From: Lithobates sylvaticus
Lineage: Eukaryota > Chordata > Amphibia > Anura > Ranidae
Length of the DNA: 64,000 bases
Direction: 5' to 3'
NCBI GenBank assembly: GCA_028564925.1
Contig: CM053031.1
Span: forward strand, 100,676,888 to 100,740,887
Part shown: positions 46,021 to 56,960 of the stretch, one piece after another
How positions within the stretch are numbered: the first letter of the stretch is position 1
How the letters are laid out: every line of letters starts with the position of its first letter
Made by a program: the position numbers and the translations under genes
Notes under the pieces: model-generated
Told to the model about the DNA's origin: nothing
Seen by the model: only the letters and a program-made list of their open reading frames with translations
Databases searched by the model: none

Positions 46021-48205
46021 TCCTGGTGCTCCAGGGCCTTCAAAAGTGTAATAGGTAGTCAACAAGTTAGATGTGTAATTTATGCTCCAGAACACGTGAT
46101 GGCGCTCCCTGCATGTTGGGCCTCTCTAAGTGGCCGGGCTATGTAAAAGTCCCACACATGTGGTATCGTAATACTTAGGAGGAGTAGCAGAATTTATTTT
46201 GGGGTGACATTTGTGGTATACACATTGCATGTGAGAGAAATAACCTATTACAATGACAATTTTGTGGAAAAAAATAAAAAAATAATTCATTTTGCAAAGA
46301 ATTGTGGGAAAAAAATGACAACATCAAAAAGCTCACCACGCCTCTTACTAAATACCTTGGAATGTCTACTTTCAAAAAAGGGGTCATTTGGGGGGTATTT
46401 GTACTTTCCTGGCTTGTTCGGGTCACAAGAAATGAGATCGGTCACCAGTACATCAGATGTGATCAATTTTGTATAATTTGCACCACAGTTTGTAGACTCT
46501 CTAACTTTCACAAAGACCAAACAATTTCCACTAATTTGGGTTATTTTTACCCAAGACATGTGGCAGTATAAATTGTGGTCAAAATTTATGAAGAAAAATT
46601 AATAATTTGCTAAATTTTATCACAGAAACAAAGAAAAATTAGTTTTTTTTCAAAATTTTCGGTCTTTTTTCAATTATAGCGCAAAAAATAAAAAACCCAG
46701 AGGTGATCAAATACCACCAAAAGAAAGCTCTATTTGTGGGAAAAAAAGGACAAAAAATTAATTTGGGTACAGTGTTGCATGACTGAGTAATTGTCATTCA
46801 AAGTGTGAGAGCACCGAAAGCTGAAAATTGGTCTGGGCAGGAAGGGTGTTTAAGTGCCCAGTAAGCAAGTGGTTAAAGAAAAATTGTACAAATATATAAA
46901 TGCTGAATAGAGTTCGGTATGTTTGCATACATAATAGGGTAAGCTTGTACAGTTTTAACACGTCAACAGCATAAACATACAAACACGTTGTGACAATTAA
47001 GAACTTGCTTGATACATGAAAGATAAGGATGATGCCAACATGTTTCGGACTTTGGTCCTTTGTCAAGGCAACTAGATATCCTTTAGATTCACATCTAAAT
47101 GTGTGTAAGAATCATAGGGTTAGTACATATAGATTGAGGCAGATAATACAGTCATTTAAACCATTGCTGTGTACAACCAATATAATGCATGAAAATTTGT
47201 ATGGAAGTAAGACAGGTACTCACATGAAATGCCAATATTCATATTTGCCACAGGGGAAACCACTAATCGTGGTGTAGAGAGGTACAAACACTTAAGTGTT
47301 ATAAAAACAAAAGAAAGGTGACCACTGATGGTGGAGAGCTTGCTAGGAAAGCCTCAGCAGGTTACAAGGTCCAATACAGGGCCTGAGCAAAAAAGCCCAA
47401 GTGCTGTAGCAGGCAAATAGCGAAGCCAGGCAGTATATGGCTGAAAAATAAGGTATAAATATAAGAATAGTAAGGTAGTGGTAATAAAGGTGCATAAGCA
47501 GCCCTGTGTGGCAAAGCGCTGTTGTTACCTGGATAGAGGTCGCTTAAGATGAAGGATCAGTCAGCTCTGGATCATCAGCAGCATGTACTGAGGCCATCTA
47601 ATGTGTGAGTATATATATAGTTATATAATAACAATCAGCTGGGTAAAGGTGTGGGGTTTTAAGCTGAAGGATCTGCTGATTGGCTGATTTTGCCTGTGAG
47701 GAGAAGGCGCCAAGAGCGCCATAGGTGTATCTCCAATGAGGACCTCTGACGGGGCGGCGCCGGGCGTGAGCGCGTCATCAACGGCGGGGTCACGTCCGGC
47801 GTCGTGACGTCACCGACGCGGGAAAGGCCGCTGACGACCTGGTGCGCTCCAAGGTGGAGTGCAAACAGGAAGTGGACCGACGAAATGGTCCGTGATACAG
47901 CGGAGAGTTGGCGCATGCGCAAAGGGAAAGCTGCGCATGCTTGCCAAGTCTTACCCGCGCCGGGTAACCAAGGAGAGGAAAAGCAAGCTGTTGTGTCTAA
48001 GATTAGACAACAATCTTGAGTAGTGAACTTTGAAATGGACAATGAATATTAAGGAAAGTCATGTGTTATACCCAGATGAGAAGTGTAGTATATGGCATGC
48101 AACATTGGATAGAGTGGGCACATCAAAAATTACAACAAACATTGCAAAAAAGGATATATTACAAAAATTATGGTTTATGTGGGTGCTTGGATGTGGGAAA
48201 TAAAA

Positions 48206-48644
48206 TCAGAGATCTAGTTCACAGACTCCGGTTTCAAAACCATCAAGATAGGGCTTAAAGTTGAAGGCCTCATTGAGGCCAGGAGGTGAGGTAGCGTTGA
48301 GATGGAAAATCCATCGAAGTTCGCTTTGTAGTAGCGCTTTGTTATAGTCACCACCTCGGGCAGGGGGTGGGATATGATCTAGGGCTTTAAATGAGATTTT
48401 GGGGATGGCCTCTTGGTGGACAAAATTGCAGTGTCGCCCCAGGGGTAAGTCTGGGTCTCTCTGGTTGGCACTGCTAATATGGCCATAAATTTGTTTCCAA
48501 AAAGGTAATTTGGTCTTGCCCACATAGAAGCACCCACATTCACATTCAAGTAAATAAAAAATGCCGACTGAGCGGCAATTGACATAGTGTTTAGGAAAAA
48601 AACGTTGACCATTGGGTAGAACATTGTGTATGTTAGATTTGGAT
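48206..48644 (-). pseudogene. Truncated PLE ORF end with GIY-YIG endonuclease domain (minus copy)
   Basis: Encodes the last ~146 residues of the plus-copy protein: NGQRFFPKHYVNCRS, CGCFYVGKTKLPFW and the C-terminus FETGVCELDL. It begins inside the protein, with the RT missing. Differences from the plus copy include FYLLE for VYLLE and WKQIYGH for WKRIYGH. The latter changes an Arg in the helix after the GIY-YIG core. Non-functional on its own. Confidence 0.8.
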
Positions 48645-51241
48645 AAGTTCATGATGACATTCTAATTCTATGGCAAGGCCCCACTGATACTTTACAACAA
48701 TTTCTTCTATATCTAAATACGTCCAACTCCCTTAATCTTAAATTTACAATAACTTACAGTCATAGCTCTATCTCTTTCCTTGACCTAACGCTTAGCAAGG
48801 ACAGACATGGACAACTACAGAGTCAATTGTTCCGGAAACCCACTGCCGGTAATACTATCCTAGCTGCTTCTAGCTTTCACCCACAGCCCTTACTGAAATC
48901 TATTCCTTTTGCCCAATATCTACGTGCTCGACGCAATTGCTCGACGGATACCTCCTTTGAACACGAGGCCTCCGTGCTACGTAATAGGTTACGGGCACGG
49001 GGTTACAAAAACAGCGTCCTTAAAGACGCATACAAAAAAGCGAAATCCAAATCACGCTCTCTTTTACTTACCCCCAAACCTACTGGGCCGTCTACTCAAC
49101 CTCCATTACGAATTATTACAAATTATTGCCAACAACACAACGAGATTTCCCAAATACTTTTGAAACATTGGCATATTATTGCCACAGACAGGACCCCTTC
49201 CCCCTTTGTCCCACCCAAACCTTTAATCACCTATCGACGTGCTCCCTCTCTTAGAGACAAACTTATTACCAGTGAATACAAAAGTAGTAATAAATCCCAG
49301 AAGCAACTAAAGGGCACTTTTCCATGTGGCAATTGCAATTATTGTAAATATTTATCCAAATCTAACATACACAATGTTCTACCCAATGGTCAACGTTTTT
49401 TTCCTAAACACTATGTCAATTGCCGCTCAGTCGGCATTGTTTATTTACTTGAATGTGAATGTGGGTGCTTCTATGTGGGCAAGACCAAATTACCTTTTTG
49501 GAAACGAATTTATGGCCATATTAGCAGTGCCAACCAGAGAGACCCAGACTTACCCCTGGGGCGACACTGCAATTTTGTCCACCAAGACGCCATCCCCAAA
49601 ATCTCATTTAAAGCCCTAGATCATATCCCACCCCCTGCCCGAGGTGGTGACTATAACAAAGCGCTACTACAAAGCGAACTTCGATGGATTTTCCATCTCA
49701 ACGCTACCTCACCTCCTGGCCTCAATGAGGCCTTCAACTTTAAGCCCTATCTTGATGGTTTTGAAACCGGAGTCTGTGAACTAGATCTCTGATTTTATTT
49801 CCCACATCCAAGCACCCACATAAACCATAATTTTTGTAATATATCCTTTTTTGCAATGTTTGTTGTAATTTTTGATGTGCCCACTCTATCCAATGTTGCA
49901 TGCCATATACTACACTTCTCATCTGGGTATAACACATGACTTTCCTTAATATTCATTGTCCATTTCAAAGTTCACTACTCAAGATTGTTGTCTAATCTTA
50001 GACACAACAGCTTGCTTTTCCTCTCCTTGGTTACCCGGCACGGGTAAGACTTGGCAAGCATGCGCAGCTTTCCCTTTGCGCATGTGCCAACTCTCCGCTG
50101 TATCACGGACCATTTCGTCGGTCCACTTCCTGTTTGCACTCCACCTTGGAGCGCACCAGGTCGTCAGCGGCCTTTCCCGCGTCGGTGACGTCACGACGCC
50201 GGACGTGACCCCGCCGTTGATGACGCGCTCACGCCCGGCGCCGCCCCGTCAGAGGTCCTCATTGGAGATACACCTATGGCGCTCTTGGCGCCTTCTCCTC
50301 ACAGGCAAAATCAGCCAATCAGCAGATCCTTCAGCTTAAAACCCCACACCTTTACCCAGCTGATTGTTATTATATAACTATATATATACTCACACATTAG
50401 ATGGCCTCAGTACATGCTGCTGATGATCCAGAGCTGACTGATCCTTCATCTTAAGCGACCTCTATCCAGGTAACAACAGCGCTTTGCCACACAGGGCTGC
50501 TTATGCACCTTTATTACCACTACCTTACTATTCTTATATTTATACCTTATTTTTCAGCCATATACTGCCTGGCTTCGCTATTTGCCTGCTACAGCACTTG
50601 GGCTTTTTTGCTCAGGCCCTGTATTGGACCTTGTAACCTGCTGAGGCTTTCCTAGCAAGCTCTCCACCATCAGTGGTCACCTTTCTTATGTTTTTATAAC
50701 ACTTAAGTGTTTGTACCTCTCTACACCACGATTAGTGGTTTCCCCTGTGGCAAATATGAATATTGGCATTTCATGTGAGTACCTGTCTTACTTCCATACA
50801 AATTTTCATGCATTATATTGGTTGTACACAGCAATGGTTTAAATGACTGTATTATCTGCCTCAATCTATATGTACTAACCCTATGATTCTTACACACATT
50901 TAGATGTGAATCTAAAGGATATCTAGTTGCCTTGACAAAGGACCAAAGTCCGAAACATGTTGGCATCATCCTTATCTTTCATGTATCAAGCAAGTTCTTA
51001 ATTGTCACAACGTGTTTGTATGTTTATGCTGTTGACGTGTTAAAACTGTACAAGCTTACCCTATTATGTATGCAAACATACCGAACTCTATTCAGCATTT
51101 ATATATTTGTACAATTTTTCTTTAATAAATTATTTTACTTTATTAAGAGCATACACCTCTCTAGTGTCTATCTCCACTCCAAGCATCCCTCAGGGGTACT
51201 GGCTAGTGTTCATGCACACTATAGCCTACTGTTATATTTAT
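48645..51241 (+). mobile_element. PLE plus-strand copy, 5'-truncated at the RT active site
   Basis: Starts in the codons for the RT catalytic Asp-Asp, contains the rest of the ORF (to 49792), a 3'UTR and the 1227-bp terminal block (50015-51241) ending GTTATATTTAT. From about 49346 to the end it is the mirror image of 48644 down to 44669 (without the insertion). Confidence 0.82.
48653..49792 (+). CDS. Penelope-like element ORF, C-terminal part: RT end + GIY-YIG endonuclease
   Basis: The frame is open without a stop from GAT GAC (48653, the Asp-Asp of the RT active site, followed by ILILWQGP) to the stop at 49792, 379 codons. The start codon is lost with the truncation. Signatures: LDLTLSKD and FRKPTAGN, then IPFAQYLRARRNCS, which is the typical PLE RT thumb region. 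Next come the Cys-rich CGNCNYC (PLE-specific) and the GIY-YIG endonuclease (GIVYLLEC...CFYVGKTK, WKRIYGH, GRHCNFVH). The protein end is GVCELDL. In intact PLEs this enzyme nicks DNA and primes reverse transcription of the element. The clean frame suggests a young insertion. Neptune-like affinity is an impression only. Confidence 0.85.
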   Translation, partial: DDILILWQGPTDTLQQFLLYLNTSNSLNLKFTITYSHSSISFLDLTLSKDRHGQLQSQLFRKPTAGNTILAASSFHPQPLLKSIPFAQYLRARRNCSTDTSFEHEASVLRNRLRARGYKNSVLKDAYKKAKSKSRSLLLTPKPTGPSTQPPLRIITNYCQQHNEISQILLKHWHIIATDRTPSPFVPPKPLITYRRAPSLRDKLITSEYKSSNKSQKQLKGTFPCGNCNYCKYLSKSNIHNVLPNGQRFFPKHYVNCRSVGIVYLLECECGCFYVGKTKLPFWKRIYGHISSANQRDPDLPLGRHCNFVHQDAIPKISFKALDHIPPPARGGDYNKALLQSELRWIFHLNATSPPGLNEAFNFKPYLDGFETGVCELDL

Positions 51242-51290
51242 CTATTCAATTTTGGGATGCGATAGACTAAACGTATTTCTACCTTACCTT

Positions 51291-51292
51291 GC

Positions 51293-51382
<90 letters not shown>

Positions 51383-51432
51383 TATATAGATATACACAGC
51401 CTAGTATATCTATATATATATATATATATATA
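51291..51432. repeat. (TA)n microsatellite tract, interrupted
   Basis: Long TA repeat (51291-51380) plus a shorter one (51407-51432) separated by AGATATACACAGCC-like sequence. Confidence 0.9.
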
Positions 51433-51489
51433 GCCTAGTATATGCTCTGCATTTCGTGTAGATTAGATATTCAGTGCAGAATCTATATC

Positions 51490-51769
51490 CAGGCCCTTCA
51501 GGTCTGGTATGGATTTTAAGGGGAACCCTACGCCAAAATAAAAAAAAAATGGCGTGGGGGTCCCCATATCGGAATTTACATTGTACCCCTACCCATTCAC
51601 CAAAAAAGACAGGAGACAGTTTTGAACAATTCCTTTATTAAAAAAAAAAGAAGAAGAAAAGTGTCCCGCAATGTCCATCCATCTTCAATCATTGCACCAA
51701 CGGTCCCGGAAAAAAAAGGAAAAACTCCACCTCCATGGTTAACGAAATTTCGTATGAAATTCGCAAGCA
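51490..51769. repeat. Dispersed repeat related to 30540-30800
   Basis: Shares GGCGTGGGGG, TACCCCTACCCATTCAC (reversed) with that region. Non-coding. Confidence 0.45.
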
Positions 51770-52010
51770 TAGAAATTCCCATAGGGTTCCCACCATCCCT
51801 GTGCTGAGTTCCCAGGTCTGTACACCTGCCTTGTGTCCATTATGAGGGGTTCCCACCATCTCTATGCTGAGTTCCCGGGTCTGTACACCTGCTGTGTGTC
51901 CATTATGAGGAGTTCCCACCATCCCTGTGCTGAGTTCCCGGGTCTGAGTGTACACCCGCTGTGCCCATTATGAGGGGTTCCCACCATCCCTGTGCTGTGC
52001 TGACTTCCTG
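51770..52010. repeat. Minisatellite, ~70-bp unit, about 3.3 copies
   Basis: GTTCCCACCATCCCTGTGCTG, CCGGGTCTGTACACC and GTGTCCATTATGAGG recur in order every ~70 bp. Confidence 0.85.
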
Positions 52011-52132
52011 TGTTTTTAACTTTTAGGTTCGTTAACTTTTTGTAACAATTACGAATTTTCGTTATGAATTTGGATCCGAAATTCGTAAACGATTTCATTT
52101 CACATGAAAATAATCGCACATGTCTACCAAAC

Positions 52133-53479
52133 ACGTAAATTTAGTTTATTGGGATTTTGAGTGATAGACCATTACAAAGTGGCACAAAATTGTGAAGTAA
52201 AAGGAAAATGATAAATGGTTTTCAAAAACTTTTACAAAGAAATATCTGAAAGTCTGGCATGCATTTGTATTCATTCCTTTACTCTGATAACCCTAACTAA
52301 AATCTAGTGAAACCAATTGCCTTCAGAAGTCACCTAATTAGTAAATAAGTCCACCTGTGTGTAATTTAATCTCAGTATAAATACAGCTGTTCTGTTAAGC
52401 CCTCAGAGGTTTGTTATAGAACCTTGGTAAACAAACAGCATCATGAAGGCCAAGGAACACACCAGACAGGTCAGGGATAAAGTTGTGGAGAAGTTTAAAG
52501 CAGGGTTAGGTTATAAAAAAATATCCCAAGCTTTCACGGAGCACTGTTCAATCTTTTATTCAAAAATGGAAAGAGTATGGCACAACTGCAAACCTACCAA
52601 TACATGGCTGTCCACCTAAACCGACAGACCAGACAAGCAGAGAATTAATCAGAGAAGCAGCCAAAAGGCCCATGGTAACTCTGGGGGAGCTGCAGAGATC
52701 CAAAGCTCAGGTGGGAGAATCTTAGAAGAAAACCTGTTAGAGTCTGCAAAAGGGGAAGGGGATCACTGATCCAGGTGGATGTGTGGATACAAGACTTTCC
52801 TCACTATGCTAAGCACTGTTAAATGTGAAACGCGTCAGTTCATTTGTCCCATTTTTTTGCTGTGGCTTGTATCTGTTGGATTTTTTATAATTAAGGCTAT
52901 ATTCCGGAGTGTGGCTATCCATAACTTCCTTTTTGCTTCAGAGTCTGCAAAAGACTTGAGACTGGGGTGGAGGTTCACCTTCCAGCAGGACCACAACCCT
53001 AAACATACAGCCAGAGCTTCAATGGAATAGTTTATATCAAAGCATATTCATTTGTTAGAATGGCCCAGTCAAAGTTCAGAACCAAATCCAATTGATAATC
53101 TGTGGCAAGACTTGAAAATTGCTGTTTACAGACACTCTCCATCCAATCTGACAGAGCTTGAGCTACTTTGCAAAGAAGAATGGGCAAAATTTCACTCTCT
53201 AGATGGTAGAGACATACCTAAAAAGACTTGCAGCTCTAATTGCAGCAAAAAGTGGTTCTACAAAGGGGGGCTGAATACAAATGCACCCCACACTTTTCAG
53301 ATATTTTTAATTTTTTTAAATTTGAAAACCATTTATGATTTTCATTCCATTTCACAATTATGTGCCACTTTGTGTTGGTCTATCACATAAAATCCCAATA
53401 AAATACATTTACGTTTTTGGTTGTAACATGACAAAATGTGGAAAATTTCAAAAGGTATGAATACTTTTTCAAGGCACTG
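52133..53479 (+). mobile_element. Disrupted Tc1-like transposon
   Basis: The right end is complete (TTTTTCAAGGCACTG then TA at 53480). The left end lacks about the first 60 bp of the inverted repeat and starts ACGTAAATTTAG. From ATG 52443 the transposase begins MKAKEHTRQVRDKVVEKFK, a Tc1 N-terminal helix-turn-helix. The end of the DDE domain is seen as FTFQQDHNPKHTA (52975-53015) and PNPIDNLWQDLK (53074-53110). The middle of the catalytic domain is deleted, and a 187-bp sequence is inserted at 52753. Several frame changes. Not functional. Confidence 0.85.
52753..52939 (+). mobile_element. 187-bp insertion with 14-bp target duplication, PLE-like end
   Basis: AGAGTCTGCAAAAG flanks it exactly (52739-52752 and 52940-52953), and uninterrupted Tc1 coding sequence resumes after removal of one copy. 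It contains GTGAAACGCGTCAG and an AT-rich tail, like PLE terminal regions at 34945-34965 and 50950-50965. No coding capacity. Confidence 0.7.
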
Positions 53480-53526
53480 TATATCTGCTGTCTTCAGCTT
53501 TATATACTGTTTAGAAAGTTCACATT

Positions 53527-53970
53527 ATCAGACCGAGACAGAAGTACAGTTAAATCACACTTGTTTAATAATAAATGTAAATAGAACAAACGTAGTCAAA
53601 ACATAGCCAAAGTTCGGTAACGGGAACGGATAGTCAGACAAGCCAGCAGGTCAGGAAGCCAGGAATTAGCGTAGTGGAACAGCAAGTAGAGTCTGAAGCC
53701 AGAAGGAATGTCAGCCAAGCAAGTCTTTAACAGGAGAGCAGGAGAAAGTCTCTGTAATGTTGACAAAAGCGAAGGCAGAGATCATCTGGGCTGGACGGCT
53801 TAAGTAAGCAGGACTGACGAGCATGATATCATCAACAGGTGAGTCACTGTGGCGAGATAGGAGCTGCCAATTAGCCGACAGCTGAGTGGCCAGCTCAGAG
53901 AAGGAAGAGCTGAGCCCAGCCCTGACACCAAGATAGCTGATTGGAGGAAAGGCACACACCCCCTCTCCAC
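53527..53970 (-). mobile_element. LTR-like remnant
   Basis: Reverse-complemented it starts TGTCAGGGCTGGGCTCAGC and ends near CTGTCTCGGTCTG. The first 150 bp are shared with 29141-29300. No pol fragment adjoins it, so it is a solo LTR or fragment. Confidence 0.5.
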
Positions 53971-53999
53971 ATAGGCAAAGACTCTTAGAGGTGTTCTGT

Positions 54000-55370
54000 G
54001 ACACGGCAAGCTGCCTGCCAATCTATTTATAGCTCCCTCCCTGACACAAAACTCTGGCTGATTTTATCTCATATGTTGGAAAATGTGTCAGAAGCTATCA
54101 GGCTGATAACAGAAGAATGGAGCGGGAGAAAACCACGGGACACAGTGCTTTGAAGAGAGATAAGGAAACACTGCAGATATATGTGCCCTGCTCCAATTTC
54201 ATGAAGTTTACATCCACTTTAATGAACAGATTATACCAAATGTGTTACATTTAGCCAGTGATCAAAAAGGTAGGGGAATGTACTAAATCCCATATTTTAG
54301 TTTTCTTATAAACATGACAAGGTGATTAGTAACATTATTCATTTTGCAAAAAAGAAAGTTATGAGCTACCTAATATTCCACACCTCCCATGCAGTTATCC
54401 ATGGACATAAATATTGCAACCCTAAGTGAAAGACAATTCAGATTTGTACAGTATTTAACTTTATATAAGTTAAAACTAACTTGGCATGTTTAACTTGTAT
54501 TCTCCATAAGGAGTTGCTGATGATGCTTGGCAGTCCGGTCCGTTTGATCATCACTTTGTTTAAGAATGTGATCAGTAAAAAAAAATAAGAGCTCATTATT
54601 GGATTCATATCCTTAAATATGTCCCTTTTACAACTGAGACAATTATACTCAGTGGGAGACTACCTGTGAGTATGCATTTAGTGCTGAGCAAAGTGTTAGA
54701 ACTGACTTCCATATCTCCCATGGATAAATATAACTTACAATGGAAAATAACGAAATACTGAAACATCCCAATGGTGCCATGGTGCAAAGTCAAACACCAA
54801 CCAGCAGAAGACCTTTCGGCTTCTAAATGTAAGCCCAAGAGGATCTGTTCACAAAAAAAACTTTTGATTTAATGAGAACATTGCTATCAGGGGGTATCCT
54901 GATCACAACAATTCACAGTCCAATAAGACAATTTGTTGACAATGTAATATAACAGAGAACATCATTATCACAGAGTCTTAAAATATAATAAAAGGAATTC
55001 TCCATGACAGGCTTCATAACCTGGTAGAAACAATTTACCAGCTAGTAATTTACATGTGTCCACTCCTTACTAGTTAGAAACTCCTTTCTGAAACATTGTA
55101 AACCAGACATAGAAATCCTAGCATGGCCATATACAAATTGCATATAAAATTTGGTTATTTTATGTTAATTGTCTGCATAGGGGGACTCCTAAAAATAACA
55201 TTTAGCTGTGAGACATAATAACAAAAATAAAACTCATTCCTTGGGGTTCATATCTTCGTATAATTTATCCTTTTAGCAGATTATGTAACCAAGGTTTCCA
55301 CACATAGAAAAGGTAGAATTACCCAGACAAGAAAAGTGTGTCCATCGTCAGCTGTAATCACTTTCAGTAT
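54000..55370. other. No recognisable feature
   Basis: AT-rich, unrecognised. Scanned for splice-bounded frames and inverted repeats without success. Confidence 0.35.
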
Positions 55371-55832
55371 ACATTAGGGGTGTAGAATATAATCGTAGCA
55401 TCGATTCAGCTGTTCACTATTCTGCATCGATGCTCCAGCCGCCTAATCGATTGGCAGATGACGTCATCCCAACTTGCCCTGCCTCTCCTGGGAGAGCACT
55501 CCCAGCGTACCCTACATACAGGTGTTAAACTAACTGTGTCTTATTGAATCCTGTCTTACAGTACATTGAGTGCCCCACTGTAAATGCTTTTTTTAAAATA
55601 TGTAGCTACATAGTGCATTTCAGAGTGCCCCTCGGTGCTCATGTGACTGCCTGGCTCGCCGGTCTCCTCTCCCCATTTGCAGTGGGCGGGGCTGGGAATC
55701 CCCCACTGATGTCAGACAGGAGGAGAGATGAGTGCGGCAAGCTGGGCAGTCACATGAGCGACGAGGGGCACTCTGAAATGTGTAATGTAGCTTCATTTAT
55801 TTTTTAAAAAGCATATACAATGGGGCACTTAA

Positions 55833-56288
55833 AGGGGTTGTAAACCCTTGAGGTTTTTCACCATAATGCATTATGCATTAAAGTGAAAAACATTCTGTAG
55901 TGTAGCAGCCCCCCAGAGCCCCCTTTTACTTACCTGAACCCGATTGTTCCATTGACGGGGACAAGCACAGCAGCCCCTGTTTTGGGTCCTCATTGGATAG
56001 ATTGATAGCAGTGGGAGCCATTGGCTCCCACTGCTGTCAATCAAATCCAGTGACACGGGATCTTGGGGCGGGGCCGAGTCCTTCTGTCTGTTTCAATGGA
56101 TGCAGCAGCAGGACTCGGGGGCGCGCCCGCACGAGTATCCCCATGGAAAGTGTCTCTCCATGGGGGCACTAGAGAAGAGGAGGAGCCATGAGCGCTTCTG
56201 GGGGACCCCAGAAGAGGACGATTGGGGCCACTCTGTGCAAAACCTTACAGAGGAGGTAAGTATGAAAAAACAAACCTTTACAACCCCT
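55833..56288. mobile_element. TTAA-flanked MITE (456 bp)
   Basis: TTAA (55829-55832, 56289-56292) flanks AGGGGTTGTAAAC and TTTACAACCCCT. The opposite arm of the host foldback carries the uninterrupted site (GTACATTGAGTGCCCC at 55561-55576). Related to the MITE at 57196. Confidence 0.75.
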
Positions 56289-56380
56289 TTAATGTACTGT
56301 AAGATGGGATTCAATAAGACACAGTTAGTTTAACACCTGTAAGTAGAGTACATATGAATTTGTACTCTACTTACAACTCG

Positions 56381-56503
56381 TACTGGCTCCGTGCTGGGAG
56401 TTCAGCTCGGCTTCCCCATTCGCACATTCCACTGTGTTAACTCCTAGTGTGCTGGAATGTGCAAATGGGGAAGCCGAGCTGAACTCCCAGCACAAAGCCA
56501 GTA
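56381..56503. repeat. Inverted repeat, 51-bp arms, 21-bp loop
   Basis: TACTGGCTCCGTGCTGGG at the left pairs with CCCAGCACAAAGCCAGTA at the right. About four mismatches over 51 bases. Confidence 0.9.
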
Positions 56504-56609
56504 CGGTGAACTTCACAGGGCTGTTTGTCAGCTACGGATTCCATCACTCCTGTCCTCCTGGCAGCAGTGTGTTTTTTCCTATGTGAATGCCTGCACCCTC
56601 CCTTTTGAT

Positions 56610-56960
56610 TCTTCCATCCTTCAGTCCCCTCCTTACCACCACCATTTTTATCTTTGAACTCTTCTATCCCACTGTTCCTATCCATGGATTCCTCCATCTC
56701 CATCCCCAGACTCTTTTGTCCTTCTGTTCCTATCCATGGATTCCTCCATTTCCATCCCCAGACTGTTTGATGCTTCTATTCCTATCCATGGATTCCTCCA
56801 TCTCCATCCCCAGACTCTTCCATCTTTCAGTTCCAATCTCCAGACTCCTCCAGCCTTCCATTCTCTATCTATGGATTCCTCCATCCCCAGACTTGTCTAT
56901 CCTTCCTTTCTTATTAATGGATTTTTCTATCCTTCAGTTCCTACCCCTCCCTCATATTCT
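56610..56960. repeat. Minisatellite, ~45-65 bp units
   Basis: TATCCATGGATTCCTCCATC and CATCCCCAGACTCTT recur about seven times with variation. Pro/Ser/Leu-rich frames across it (for example 56587-57033) are artefacts. Confidence 0.85.

Larger units (their letters stand above)
44789..46872. mobile_element. TTAA-flanked (piggyBac-like) non-autonomous element (2084 bp)
   Basis: Ends CCACTTCGCG and GCAAGTGG lie between TTAA at 44785-44788 and 46873-46876. The PLE copies at 40731-40740 and 51120-51130 are uninterrupted at the same point (TTTATTAAAGAAAA), direct proof of insertion with TTAA duplication. Inside are hairpins (44959-44993, 45015-45058), GGCGCCGGCGCC at 45115-45126, a minisatellite (45225-46020) and an AT-rich right part shared with 1-250. 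No transposase. Confidence 0.9.
44669..48644 (-). mobile_element. PLE inner minus-strand copy, 5'-truncated, with a TTAA-flanked insertion
   Basis: Consists of the terminal block (44669-44788 and 46877-47983), then a 3'UTR-like part and the end of the ORF (48206-48644, GIY-YIG domain). Homology to the plus copy stops near 48644. Removing 44785-46872 plus one TTAA restores exactly 1227 bp of terminal block. Head-to-head with 48645-51241. Confidence 0.8.

Noticed and set aside
45220-46146. 308-codon Cys/His/Pro-rich open frame resembling a secreted cysteine-rich protein
   Set aside because: It is the translation of the minisatellite in the TTAA-flanked element. Similar long frames exist in several phases and on the other strand.
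49956-50339. 127-codon frame conserved between both PLE copies (also 47659-48042 minus)
   Set aside because: Conservation is explained by the copies being almost identical DNA. No known domain, and it lies in the GC-rich terminal block.
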